Positions 42,847 through 54,129 of a DNA stretch of 64,000 bases are shown piece after piece. Location of the stretch: contig CM060847.1 of assembly GCA_030737835.1 (NCBI GenBank), forward strand, positions 13,775,101 to 13,839,100, written 5' to 3'. The stretch is from Acorus gramineus (taxonomy: Eukaryota > Streptophyta > Magnoliopsida > Acorales > Acoraceae). How positions within the stretch are numbered: position 1 is the stretch's first letter; each line of letters starts with the position of its first letter. The notes beneath the pieces are model-generated. The model was not told where the DNA came from, did no database searches, and saw nothing but the letters and a program-made list of their open reading frames with translations. The translations under genes were made by a program, and so were the position numbers.

Positions 42847-43079
42847 ACAAAGATATATATTATAAAAAGTAAGTATAATATTTATATGTTTAAATAGTGG
42901 AATAGGTAGAGAATAGGGTGGGGATAGAGTAAATACGCTAAAAAAAACATGTTAGTTTGCAGTGAATAGATGGATATAAGTATGCTTGAATTTATAAAAA
43001 TAAGTTGATATTTGTATTCTTTTCTATAATTTTTTTATTTCACCCAATCTATCTTATTATGACGGAGGACTACATGTTA

Positions 43080-43300
43080 AATCATCTGTCATCACCTTAT
43101 ATATACGAGGATACAGACATATCAAATCAGTTTTTCATCTTTTTATAAATTATTATCAATAGCTTATTCAAATTTTATTTACAACAAAAATTTTATTGTT
43201 ACCTTTTCCAACAAATAATTAAAAACCTAATCAAACAAAAACTAGCTTATTTGTTATCTATGCTGGATTAATGAGCTATCCTAAAAATAACTTATGTCGC
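43080..43300. repeat. M1-family fragment
   Basis: It shares the order of blocks with 3930-4340 and 51140-51560 (CATCTGTCATCACC, TTTTATAAATTATTATC, CAACAAAAATTTTATTGTTAC, AAACCTAATCAAACAAAA). It is non-coding. Confidence 0.45.
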
Positions 43301-43407
43301 ACATCCCTTCCATTTGGGTCTCTTGTCATACCGTCCAAATTTGGCGGGCCAAGCTTGGTCAGGCTTTAATGCGCCAGTCGACCACCCCACACTCTAATAA
43401 ATATCTT

Positions 43408-43696
43408 GGAGAAATTAATTAGTAGTCCATGTGATCAACTGTGAATTATTTTAATATCTCTAAAAGTTTTTAAGTCTTTTTAGATCCCTAAAATAGAGAA
43501 ATATTATCTTTAGATTCTTGGAAACGGAAAGCGGTGAAATATTTTATGTATTTTTTGGCGAACATACTAACAGCATCTCTTTCTAAGGACCTAAAGATAA
43601 TATTTCACCGTTTTAAGAATCTAAAATAAACTTAAAAATTTAAAGGGACTTAAAAATAATTTATGGATGATTACATGACCCCTAATTAAGTTCTCC
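43408..43696. repeat. Small foldback element
   Basis: The left arm (GGAGAAATTAATTAGTAGTC) and the right arm in reverse complement (GGAGAACTTAATTAGGGGTC) continue as inverted copies for about 110 bp, including a GAAATATTATCTTTAG block. The flanks TAAATATCT and TAAATTTTT match at 7 of 9, weakly suggesting a 9-bp duplication. Confidence 0.6.
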
Positions 43697-43771
43697 TAAA
43701 TTTTTAAATATTTTTTGTTTTAAAATTAAGGTTTAAATGGGTGGTTGTTAACTGTTGAAGTGGGTTGTGTC

Positions 43772-44338
43772 TAGGTCTGTCAACAGGTCACGGGTCGATC
43801 TGGATTGGACCCGATAAAAGGCGTAAATACCCTACCCGAATGACCCGACAATCAAAACGGGTCGGGTCTGGATCCACCTCGACTCGATTCTATGGACCCG
43901 TTGGACCCGATTGACCCAACCCAAATATTATATAAATTTTTTTATTTATGATCCAACCTAACACTCATGATTCAACCAAACATTTATAATTAAATATTGA
44001 ATAATCATTTAAAATTTTAAACATTTGAATTTTTTTTACAACCTTTATGACTTCACGTAAAAGCATAATAATCCAAACAGTATTTCAAATGTTCCTTCAT
44101 AAAACATTTAAAAATCAAAATAGTGAATAATTATTTATAATACATTAGACTCTATTTTAAAAAAAATGAAACAATTGTAAGCCCTTGAAAAGTTTCTGAA
44201 CTTCTCTTTGTCTAGTCTGAACTTGTTAATGGGTTAACTCGACCTGACCCGAGACTCGATATGGACCTGACCTGAAGGATCCGACAATCAAACGGGTTGG
44301 GTCTGGATCCACCCAGATCCGACCCGTTAACAAACCTA
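43772..44338. mobile_element. hAT-type non-autonomous element with perfect 8-bp TSD
   Basis: It starts TAGGTCTGTCAACAGGTC and ends, in reverse complement, TAGGTTTGTTAACGGGTC. It is flanked by GTTGTGTC on both sides (43764-43771 and 44339-44346). GACCCG-rich sub-terminal repeats fill both flanks and the middle is A/T-rich. There is no transposase. Confidence 0.92.
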
Positions 44339-44346
44339 GTTGTGTC

Positions 44347-45177
44347 ATCTATTTAAATGGATATGTTGGTAAAAGTAATCCTTTATGGATTCACATTGGA
44401 TTTGAGTTCGTACTGATCAGAAGAAAAGTTTTCACCAAAAAAATAAAAAAATTTACAAGACACGTAAGTGAAGAAAAACAAATCATGAACCTTGGTAGTT
44501 TTTAAAAAAAATGTACAATTTTTTGAGCGTTATTACACATTTTTCCGTTTGCAGTCTCACATATATCTAATGATACATATATTAATTATCCAAAACACGT
44601 AATTTTTCACATCTCTAATAAATTGACTCACAAAATTTATTAAAAAACATGTAATTCATTAACATAAAGTAGGTTTTTTTTATGTTTTTTTTTTTTCCAA
44701 AGTTTTTTGTGTCATGAGAAAATGACACCCCTTTTGAGTTAATTTTCACCTATTAGTAGTGGTGGATGACAATGTTATGCATCCGGCCATCTTATTTTAT
44801 ATTTATCATGAATAAAAAGAATAATTCCTTTAATATTCATAAATTATTCGTGTATTATTATGAGTGTCATACACTTAAATTAACGAGATATATCTCGTTA
44901 TTTTTTTTAAATTTTTTATAATTATATCTATGTAATTCATTAGAGTATGCATGTCATTTATTTAATGAAAAATATAACCTTGTTGGATGAGATTTTCTAT
45001 TTCTAAAAAATTAAAACATGTGTTAATTGAGACTACAAAAAAGTTTTTATGAAACATTTTTCTAAACCAAAACCATCTTTATGTATACTTATAAAAAATA
45101 GCCAAGAAAATCAGATTTTTTTTTTCAAACTTTTACAAAGGTATACCAAAACTGTCCCTGTGATTGCAAAAGACTAC
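44347..45177. other. Intergenic, AT-rich
   Basis: No gene or RNA gene is recognised. Confidence 0.5.
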
Positions 45178-45407
45178 GGGTGTGTTTGGTTACGCAATAG
45201 CGCAACGTTTGTGATTGCAAGAAACTGCGTTTGTAATCGTGTAATCAAACAGTTTTACTGTAACAGCTTCCTGCACACAAATTTCAGACAAATAGCGCCC
45301 AAAAGCTACGATTTCAAAAGGCTGAGAAAATGAGCTTCCTGCAGAATCAGTTTTGAAACCCAGATTCCTGCAGAATCAGTTTTGCAATCGCGCAACCAAA
45401 CGCACCC
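45178..45407. mobile_element. Tourist-like (PIF/Harbinger) MITE
   Basis: It starts GGGTGTGTTTGGTTACGC and ends, in reverse complement, GGGTGCGTTTGGTTGCGC. It is flanked by TAC on both sides (45175-45177, 45408-45410). It is 230 bp, exactly the length of the element at 26145-26374, and shares AAACAGTTTT and GCAGAATCAG-like internal blocks; it is the same family. Confidence 0.8.
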
Positions 45408-45599
45408 TACAAGTCCTGTAAAGAGAGCCCAGGACATAAAATTCTTCTTTGCATCCAAAAAATACACAAGAGCCAATGCTGAATAAGTAATTTTGTGGCT
45501 ATGCAGCAACACAACATCCTCTCAACTTCTGGTCTAGAATACAATGAATCTGACTAGGATAACTCTTACAGAAAAGGAATATTGAAATACTATTGATGA

Positions 45600-45990
45600 T
45601 AGATGATAGACTTTATTCTTGGGTATACATTTATCCAAATATAAATAATCATAAATAAAGATAAAATTATTTTGTATTTAGTTGTTTCTTGAATTATTTT
45701 CATTAGTAAATGTAAGAATACATGTTTTGTTGTTTGGATAAAATGTGAATAAAGTATGGATAATGATTTATAAAATGTAAAAAAATAATGATCGTTGATT
45801 TGACATGTGATTTATAAGAGGTGATGACAGTTGATTTGACATTGGACCCACATATTCTTTGAGTGGAATAACCTAAGATAACTTTAATTCCAGAGATTAG
45901 TTGAAATCCATATACCACTTTATAAAAGTTTATTCTGGCATAATTTATTTATGGTTATCTGGGGTAAACAAACACTCTATATCCCTTATC
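45600..45990. repeat. M1-family MITE-like element, opposite orientation
   Basis: The blocks GAATTATTTTCATTAGTAAA, GGATAAAATGTGAATAAAGT and TATAAGAGGTGATGACAG are the reverse complement of blocks in the copies at 3930-4340 and 51140-51560. The right end reads GGGGTAAACAAACACTC. It is non-coding. Confidence 0.5.
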
Positions 45991-48865
45991 CGAGATTATC
46001 CGGGGTTATATGGGGGCTTATTCCCAAAATAAACGGGGCTAAGGTCTTCTCATATAATAACTCCTTTAACTCAATTAGAAATCTAATTAAGTTTAAATAA
46101 AAAAATAAAATTTTTAATTAACATTAATGTCAATTATATTATAAATACGTAGAGATAATCAGAATTGACAATCAATTTTGAATTATTTTATAAAAATAAA
46201 TATTAATTCTAAAATTTACCAAAATAATAAATTTACTTATTTGACAGCTTAAACGAAGGAATTTAACTAAATTTTGTTGATCTAGAAAGTTTCAATGAAA
46301 TACTCTTAAAAACATCAAATTTCATGTGATTCTATGATCACTGCCATTTATTTCTACAGGTTGGTATTTTCAAACTTTATTTTCTGCATCATTCAAAAAA
46401 TGGAATGGGATTCTTATCCTGGAATTGAATGCTCGGGAATCGGGATGACTTGGTTGGTTGAGTCATGCCATGCCACGAGTCAAATGAATTAATTAAATAG
46501 CGCGTTGTCTAAGAAGATTTTTATTATTTGGAGAAAGAAATTAATTGTGGAGATCAATCAACCTCAAGTGACACCCATTGTTGGTTAGTGTTGGTGTTGC
46601 AATCACGGGGACCAAAAGAAAAGAATTTTTTTTCTCATGGAACAGAAGAAGAGATGTGTCCCCACTGCAAAGAGTAGACTCATGTGAAATTAAAGGAGTC
46701 ATCAAGTCTTCGGATTTGATTTTTTTTGCATTATTTTAAACCCATGAAAGCGCCACTAAAGCAGTTGCGGGTCTTTTTAGATCATGGAAACTAGAGGGGT
46801 CTGATCGGTGTTCGTTCCGTTTATTATAATAAAAATACATCCATCCCCTCTGAAAAGTGACGGATATTCAAAATGATCCCCCAAATTTCAGTATATCAAA
46901 AAATTTCCATGACTTTTTTTCTTAAATCCTAAAAACTCCCGTCTATTACCGTTAATAACCTGTAGTTGGGTTAAATTAATCTAATATAATGGAATGACAA
47001 CCCTACCCCCTCAAACAAATAACTCAATCAATTCCAAACCCAACCCTTTCTTCTCTTCCATCCATCATCCCCCGGCCAAATCGTCCCCACCGCTAGCCGA
47101 ATCGCTCCCCCCACCCCGCAGCTGGCTGAATCACCCTTGTTCTCTTTTATCCATCGCGCAAAATAAAATAATTTAGGAAAGAAATGAACAAGTGAAATAA
47201 AAAACAAACAAAAAAAAAAAAAGCTTGGATAATATAATTTAAAAATTGAATGAAAAAAATGAAAATTTTTAAATAAATCATGTGAAGAAAATGAATAGAA
47301 AGGATATTTATAAGCCCAATATCTCTCAAACAATCAAGAAATGGACCTTTGGGAGGTTGAAGAAGAGATCTCAGTCGATTTTGCAAGGACAAATTTATCT
47401 TTTTTCTTCGGTCCTTTTGGATATTTGAGAAAAGACAAAGGGTTATTTGAATAAAATATTCTAAATATATTCTTACAGTTTGATAGAGATTTTTTTTTTT
47501 TTTTAGAAAACTTTAGACCTTTCATATCTTAAATAAAGATTACAAGTGATCCGAATATTGAATGGGTCAAGAGAGAAACTCCACAAGTACTGCTCCGTCG
47601 AATAGGAGTAGACAAAGGTTAGGGGAGAGGCAACGACAAAACAAGGAAAATAAGAAAATAAAAACCAATAAAAACCTTAATCTGATGGAGATTAAGGGAG
47701 TTATTTGTTTAACAAGGCAAAAGTAAATGTTTTTTTATATATATACTGAGATTTTATAAGTCTTTTTAAATATCGGTCACTTTTCAATCGGTAGATGCAT
47801 TTTTTCCTTCATTATAATATCACACACAAAACAATCCACCTGGGATTCTGGATATTTTTTCAGCTGGATTTTTTCAGCTATAAAAATTTCAGACGGGACT
47901 GAATTCACGTAAAAGTGAAGCCTAGGAAGCTCACGATTTCTTTTTTCAGAGAAGACCAAGTCAAAATTAAAATGTTTAAATAGTCAATTACAACTATATA
48001 TGATTGTTACGCGTGTCTCGTTAAGGAAGTGGAGGACTGGCTAGTTCGGATCCCAATAGACCCAGATAAGCTGAAAGGGAAGATGATAGACTGCACAATT
48101 GTTTAATCCTCAATTTTCTTGCCGGAGAAGATAGTATGTATTTATATATAAACATAATTTTGACAGATTAAGATGTATATATTTGTCAAACTATTTCTTG
48201 ACAGATCGATAGAGGTACCCCTCTTCACCAAAGGGTCCTGAGTTCAAATCATGTTCCTCTTAATTTAATCAAGAAATAATAAAAAAAATTATTACGCAAA
48301 AAAAATGTATATATGCTTTAAAATTATGAGCTTATTGAGAAACAAAATGAATAATATCTTGATGTATAAGCCTGAGAGAGACCGAAACATTAAAGATTGT
48401 CATCTGATTGAACAAAGCGGCATGTAATGTATTTTAAACCAAATTTAAGACGCAATAGATGCAAAAGTTAGATCTTCGAAGATGCACAAAATTGTTCAGA
48501 TTTACGTCTATAATTACCCATAAAAGATACTTTATTCAGATCTATCTCTATAATTGTTCAGATTTATCTCTATAATTACCCATTTAAGACATCTTGTAGC
48601 ATGGTATTAATATAGAGAGATCCAAAGAGAAGTCGAGAGGAGTAGCTTAAAAAAAAAAAAAATCCATGAGAGTTTGCTAATCTTGTAAGCCTTGTTTTTC
48701 AACTATTATAGTACATTCTATTTTGTCCCGTAAATGTAAACTTAGGCTAAATTATATGATAGTGGGTGGGATTGTAAAGGGGAATGTGTATAATAAGTAA
48801 CAACGCTGTTTAATTAAAAGGCATAACAGAGATTTTGGAGCTGCATCTTTAATCAATCCTGCTAT
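45991..48865. other. Long gene-free stretch
   Basis: I see no supportable gene. A C-rich patch at 46995-47150 has a 60-codon Pro/Ser-rich frame without a domain. Near 48205-48260 a tRNA-derived looking phrase (GGTCCTGAGTTCAAATCATG) followed by an A-rich run may be a short SINE relic. The rest is A/T-rich low complexity. Confidence 0.45.
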
Positions 48866-49085
48866 GGCCCCGTTTGAAAACATGTTTGAACAACTTTTGA
48901 ATTTACAAGAAGCTGATTTTTTTAAACCCATTTTTAAATAAAAAAAAAAAAGTGAGGCCAAAAGTTATAGATTTTTTTTTTTTGAAAAATACTTAAAACA
49001 TGAGTTTTTCAAAAGTTGTGAAAAGGCAGCTTCTTACAAAATCAGTTTTAAACTCAATTTTGCAATCGTGCATTCAAATACATCC
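48866..49085. repeat. Degenerate relative of the Tourist-like MITE
   Basis: It begins CCCCGTTTGAAAACATG and ends near CAATCGTGCATTCAAATACA, with a central inverted AGAAGCTGATTTTTT / AAAATCAG-CTTCTTAC pairing like that of 26145-26374. The ends are eroded and no target duplication is visible. Confidence 0.35.
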
Positions 49086-49707
49086 ATATATGTATGGTAA
49101 GAGGAAGCCCATATCCAACAGCCAACCAGAGGCCCAAAATAGTCTACATGTATCTAGAGTCTCACGTACATTTTGTAATTTTTTTTATCATTGAAATATA
49201 TACAGACACACATTTTTTTCTCACACTATCAGATACTGAAATCACTCAATCAAATTGCTCACATCATTATTCAAGAAATAAAAAGTTTTTTCTTTGTACC
49301 TTATAAAATATCTTATTCCATGTATTGAAAAAAATAAAAATAAAGTTGATTTATCAACCGGGTTGTAATCCAAAAATTAAATAGAATTAAGATGGATCAA
49401 CCACCCTATTAAATCCATAAGTATATAAGAAGTTGGGCATTTGTATGGGATTCTTTCTGTTACATCCTTTTCATCCATATACATCATTAAGGAGAACTCT
49501 TACCAAGAAGTTTCGAGGCCAGTGAGGAGAAGAACTTGACTGGGAATCCTGGAGATTATGTTCTTAGTGAGGCCCCATTTCCAATGGACCCCTTATCGGG
49601 TTCGGTCGGGTCAAATCCAGGCATGACCCCTTACATGGCTAATTGTTGTCCAGGGATTTCACTGAGAGAGGGTTCCAAAATCTATATAAAAAATCTTGGG
49701 TGAATTG

Positions 49708-50123
49708 TTTGAAGGCTCGGCTCGAGACTGAGCTTCATTTTATTTTCAAGCTCGACTTGTTGGGCTCATGAAAAGTTTGGTTGAAACTCGACTCGGCTCA
49801 TTTGTTAAATAAGCCAAGTCGAAGCTCGAATCAAGGCTCGGCTCGTGCTCGTTTAACTAAAAAAAAAACTTGTTTAGCATTTGAGAAGTCACATTTCACA
49901 AATCACAACACCTTATATATGTGAAAGAAACATAAGCTTGGACTCAGGCTTGGCTCGTTCCTTTTTTTTCTGTTAAGTAAATGAGCTCATCTAGGCTTGG
50001 CTCGTTTACAAACCGAGCTTTAAAAATTGTTTAAGCTTAGTTCGTTTGTCTAATCGAACGAACCTGGACGAGCTTTAATAGAGCCGAGCCGAGCCTAAGC
50101 TGCTTGGCTCGTTTATCAGCTCT
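49708..50123. repeat. Degenerate hAT-like element inside S2
   Basis: Its interior is rich in GGCTCGGCTCG and CGAGCT phrases and its right end is GGCTCGTTTATCAGCTCT, like the end of 3491-3908 (GGTTCGTTTACCAGCCCT). The left end is damaged. S1 lacks it. Confidence 0.5.
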
Positions 50124-50378
50124 ATATATCATGTATTGATGCATGGCTAGGGTAGTTGGGCCTTGGCCACCCCTGTCATTGTTTTTTTGTTATTATTTCT
50201 CATATTGATGAAAAGATTGTTCTTCTTGAACTAGTGATTTTGGTATGGTTACCCCCTTTTACTGCAATCTCATCCCATTAACTAACCCACCCGACCATTT
50301 TTTTATAAACCACAATCCCACCCCACTATATATAAAACCATTTACATAGTTCAATCCCACCCCGATTTACCATTTCTC

Positions 50379-50582
50379 TCACTCTTCCTCCGCCCGGCGG
50401 GGTCGATCGCTCACGGTGAGGTAGGTTCCGTTGATGGCGATGGAGTTGTCGAGGCTGATTCTGCCAAGGATGCTCTTCCCAATGATGCGCATGGAGAATC
50501 CTCCAGAGCCGCCGCCCACGCCCAAGTTTCTGATCTCGCCAATCTCTTCGACGATGCCAAGAGGGGTCTCGATGGGATTAAC
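50379..50582 (-). other. Unrecognised GC-rich coding-like fragment in S2
   Basis: On the minus strand 67 codons are open and end in TGA. Typical fragments are PLGIVEEIGEIRNLG, SGGFSMRIIGKSILGRISLD and SIAINGTYLTVSDR. The hydrophobic/charged alternation and GC content look like real coding sequence, but I do not recognise the family and no start or splice partner is evident. It is absent from S1, so it is probably a relic of a gene otherwise lost here. Confidence 0.4.
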
Positions 50583-51139
50583 CGGGGGGGGAGGGTTGGG
50601 GTGACGAGATGGGTTTTGGAGGGTTGAAGAGGGAGTGAAAGAGGGAATTGTTGAAGGAGAGATTTGGATGGGTTTTGTGGGTATTGTTTCAGATGGGTTA
50701 GGTTGTGATGGGGATGGGATGTGAAGAGGTGGGATTGATCTCTTTCAAATACACAGTGTGGTATTAACTGCCTTTAATGTTTTTTTTTTTTTTTTTTTGT
50801 CAAATCTTTCCTTGTTAATAAGCGGTAAGACTCAAACTCAATTTCTCTTACTAATGAAGGAGTATCTCTCCCATCCTATTAAGATAAGGTTTAGTAAGTG
50901 ATTTTTAGTTAAGTGCTGTTACATTCAGTCTGTTTTACAGATCCATCTACAATCTCATATATGTTTGAGTTTTATCATAGTTTGTGAGATTGATGACATG
51001 AAAATATTCCTCTCATACAAAGTAGACGAGGGGATCCTTTAAGTCCAATGAAAAAGTTCAGTGGTGCTAATTTGATGGGAGAGTACACAAGCATTCTCCA
51101 TTAATCTCTGTCCTTAAAAAACCATTGTCTTATTCTTTT

Positions 51140-51560
51140 AATTATCCGTAAGGCTTGGAATAAGTGAGAATTAGTCAGAATAGTCTCAAAATGGATGTTT
51201 GAAATATTAGAATATATGATAATTTGCATACCAGAGTTAACTGGTATAAGCTGGTATATAAATTTCAATCAACTCCTGAAATTAAGTTATTCCAAGTTAG
51301 TCAACTCAAAAGAATAAGTGGGTTTACTATCAAATAATCTGTCATTGTCTCTTATAAATCAACTGACATCATTTTTTCACGTTTTATAAATAATTATCCA
51401 CACTTTATTCATATTTTATTTAAACAATAAAAACTTTATTATTACGTTTTCTAATGAAAATAATTCAAAACGCAATTAAACAAAAAATAATTTTATCCTT
51501 ATTTATACTAGAATAGTTATAAACCTCAGAACAACTTAATTCTTCATCCCCAACGGGAGC
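51140..51560. repeat. M1-family MITE-like element
   Basis: It shares the block order of 3930-4340: AAGTTATTCCAAG, CTGTCATTGTCTCTTATAAATC, CATATTTTATTTAAACAA, ACGTTTTCTAATGAAAATAA. The right end near CCTCAGAACAACTTAATTC resembles 1966-1985. 51561-51950 beyond it shows nothing recognisable. Confidence 0.5.
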
Positions 51561-52039
51561 TAAAAAAAAGCCCCAACACAACACAATACAACACAATACA
51601 AATAGAGTGGATTTGTGCAGATGCTACAAGATGTTTACATTCCAATTAACCAGACAGTTGGACAAATTTGCTGTTGGGAGGCTTCTCCGGGAATATGATT
51701 AACTCCTTCCATTAATAATGGCCCAATGAAGCGACGGTATGAAAGTCCAGAATATCCACCCCTGTCAAGAGTGCACAGGTACATTTTGTCTAGGGAGTAA
51801 TAAGAAAAAAAAAAACGTTTAAAATTGAAGACTTAAAATGAAATATGAAAAAAAAAAAAAGGGACTCATCACTAAATAGCATAATTTACATGCATTTAAA
51901 AAAATAAATCTATAAATAAAATCATTCCACTATGTATCAGATTAGCAGATTATGACCATATACATCATATTTATGGTTGTGAACACAGTACAGTATCATC
52001 TATGGAAAACAGAGGAAGAAGAACAGACAACACTCTCAT

Positions 52040-52171
52040 TTGAAGGAGGTGCATCTTACACCGGATTTGATGTGGTTGTCACAGATCGATCGGGTGTGGT
52101 TAGCGTGTTCTTCTCTCTATCAACAATGCTATCCCCGGAAAACAAGCGGTTCGATGTCGGTGATTTGATGC
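52040..52171 (-). pseudogene. Chimeric exon: CRK juxtamembrane fused to C-terminal tail remnant
   Basis: 52135-52171 matches exon 4 of the other copies (VHQITDI, then LVF), and about 52040-52134 matches exon 8 (GDSIVD, then TTPDRS, against GDSTVRLPDIENTTPDRS in copy A). The join lies at CCCCGGAAAAC. About 1.5 kb present in copies A and B, including kinase exons 5-7, is missing. Confidence 0.8.
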
Positions 52172-54116
52172 ACTGTCACACACAAATTTTATGAGCAAAA
52201 TATATGCAAATGAACATATCAACTACTACATGAGAATGATTGAATTCAAACAGGTGAAGGTGCCTGATGTCACTCCTTACTTTGTACATTCTTCATCATA
52301 ATCATCTTTTTTCGCAGGCATTTGAAAGCTACGGAGACGATTACTAGGAAAAGGATCACAGGGATGGTGATCAGGGGAGCTATTTTTAGCTTGTTGTTCT
52401 TTCTCCTCTCTGAAACACATGAAATATGTTCATCAATACCTTTTGATAATCTATCAACCTATGCATCCATTCTATCATGTACCCACTTAAAGATTTAATC
52501 TTTCATTGTGTACTATTAACTGCTCTTTCTTAAAATTAGAGAAAACCAAAATGAAGCAGAGAGTGCAATCAGGCTTAACCATTCTTAAAATAAAAGAGAG
52601 TAAAGATTAATTCTAACACAAATTAATTTAAGGCATATTTGTTATTTATGGTATATTTGTTTGAATCTACACATGCCACTAAATTATGTCAACCAAGCAA
52701 AAAAGTTAAATTACATTACTGGTTCATTCTGAACACACCAAACCAGAGCCAAAACTTACAGTCAGACAATAACAAGGATTACAAAGGGGACTACAGGTCT
52801 AGCTAGATTCAATTTGAAATCTATTTTCAAGAACAACTTATGCTTTAAATTGATTAAAATACCCAATTTTATAAAAGCTACCATACATAAGAGTAAAAAA
52901 CTATATTTGAAAAACACATGTTTGGAAAACAGAATCTATTTAACAATTGGTTTCAACCAGGCACCAAGTTCTTGCATACTTTGAGTGATCATGGTGGTTG
53001 TTGGCGGAGGAGGTAGAGGTGGAGGAGAACCACCAAAAGCCGTCCATATCGATGAATTCCTGTAAAACCGATAGACCTCGTACCGTATATTACAACTCGC
53101 CCCGACCACCCTCCCGCCGATCTTCCCGGCGCAACACGTCGGGATCTCCCCGATGGCATACCGCAAGCAGTCGGCGCACATGTCCCTGGACAGGTCCCTG
53201 GTGCATTGCACCAGGCCGTACAACCTCTGGGCGCCATTGACCTCCACGTCTCCGGTGGCAAACATCTCCGCCGACGTGTCGTTGACCGCCCGATTGACGA
53301 GGGAGCCCATCAGCCCTTTCAGCGTCTTGAAGAACGGCGTCGGATTGGACACATTTTTCACGTTCCACATGTAGAAGGCGTGGGACCCGTCGGAGGAGTT
53401 GAAGAACCTTAGGTTCGAGTAGCGGAGGAGGCAGTCGTCGTACCTGTTAATACAGGGATGCCTGTAGGATTAGATCTCAACAAATACAAAACGATTCAGA
53501 GAATAAAATAACACACAAAATAGATTTACATGTATGGTTTGACAAAATATACCTATATCCACAAGGGAGAGGAATTTACTGTGTTAAGTAATAGAGTATA
53601 AAACTTTCAATCCCTCTCTCACATAAAATAAAATAAAAATAAAACCCTACTGCCTCTTTAAAAAATTAAGTCTTTCAACTAACCTAATAAATAAGGTTCA
53701 ATGAATCAAAACACAAAAAATTTTAAAATATCTATTTATGCCACAATAAAAATACAAGATATTTCACAACAACACCATATGATGGCGCTCTTCTGGTAGG
53801 GACACAGTTGGGCGATGTCAGGGACGGCGTTGTCGAGGCAGCTCGCGCACGCGGTGACGTCGGTGTCGCCGCGGCAGAGGACGAGGCCGTTGATTTGGTC
53901 GGGGGCATTGCCTTGGGTGGCAGTGAAGAAGCCGGTGGTGGGACCGTTGGAGGAGAGGGAGCTGAGGAGGGTGTTGAGGTTGGTCTGGTAGGTGCCGTTG
54001 GTGGTGTATTTGCCGTACTTTTGACAGATTTGATAGAGAGGGTCGGATCTTGTGGTGGTGGTGATGAGAGAGAGAGAGATGATGAGAAGCAGAGGAACTT
54101 GAAAGATGAAGTCCAT
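52129..54116 (-). CDS. Kinase-less CRK (DUF26-DUF26-TM), copy C
   Basis: Exons are 53776-54116, 52980-53443, 52281-52409 and 52129-52172. The first three match the lengths of copy B and are open. Both C-x8-C-x2-C motifs are present (CRGDTDVTACASC; CTRDLSRDMCADC) and exon 3 encodes a helix (LKIAPLITIPVILFLVIVSVAF). In the fourth exon only HQITDIEPLVF of the juxtamembrane survives, fused to a piece of the last exon out of frame, so translation would end after FRG: 325 aa without any kinase. The deletion removed everything between juxtamembrane and C-tail. The acceptor is retained (GTGTGACAG) despite a small deletion next to it. The architecture resembles plasmodesmata-located DUF26 proteins, but function is untested; it may equally be a pseudogene. 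Confidence 0.65.
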
Positions 54117-54129
54117 TATTGACATGTAC

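Larger units (their letters stand above)
49130..51000. repeat. Segmentally duplicated flank, copy S2
   Basis: It matches S1 in order from GTATCTAGAGTCTC through the M3 phrase near 50930-50997 (TGTTACATTCAGTCTGTTTT). It differs by an inserted GCTCGG-rich element (49708-50123) and by a GC-rich patch at 50379-50582. From its place in the array it corresponds to the upstream flank of CRK-B. Confidence 0.7.

Noticed and set aside
46994-47176. Pro/Ser-rich 60-aa frame
   Set aside because: Short, C-rich patch without domain; no splice partners and no duplicate in the array.
48205-48260. Second tRNA gene
   Set aside because: Only a T-arm-like phrase is present; no D-arm or anticodon arm can be drawn.
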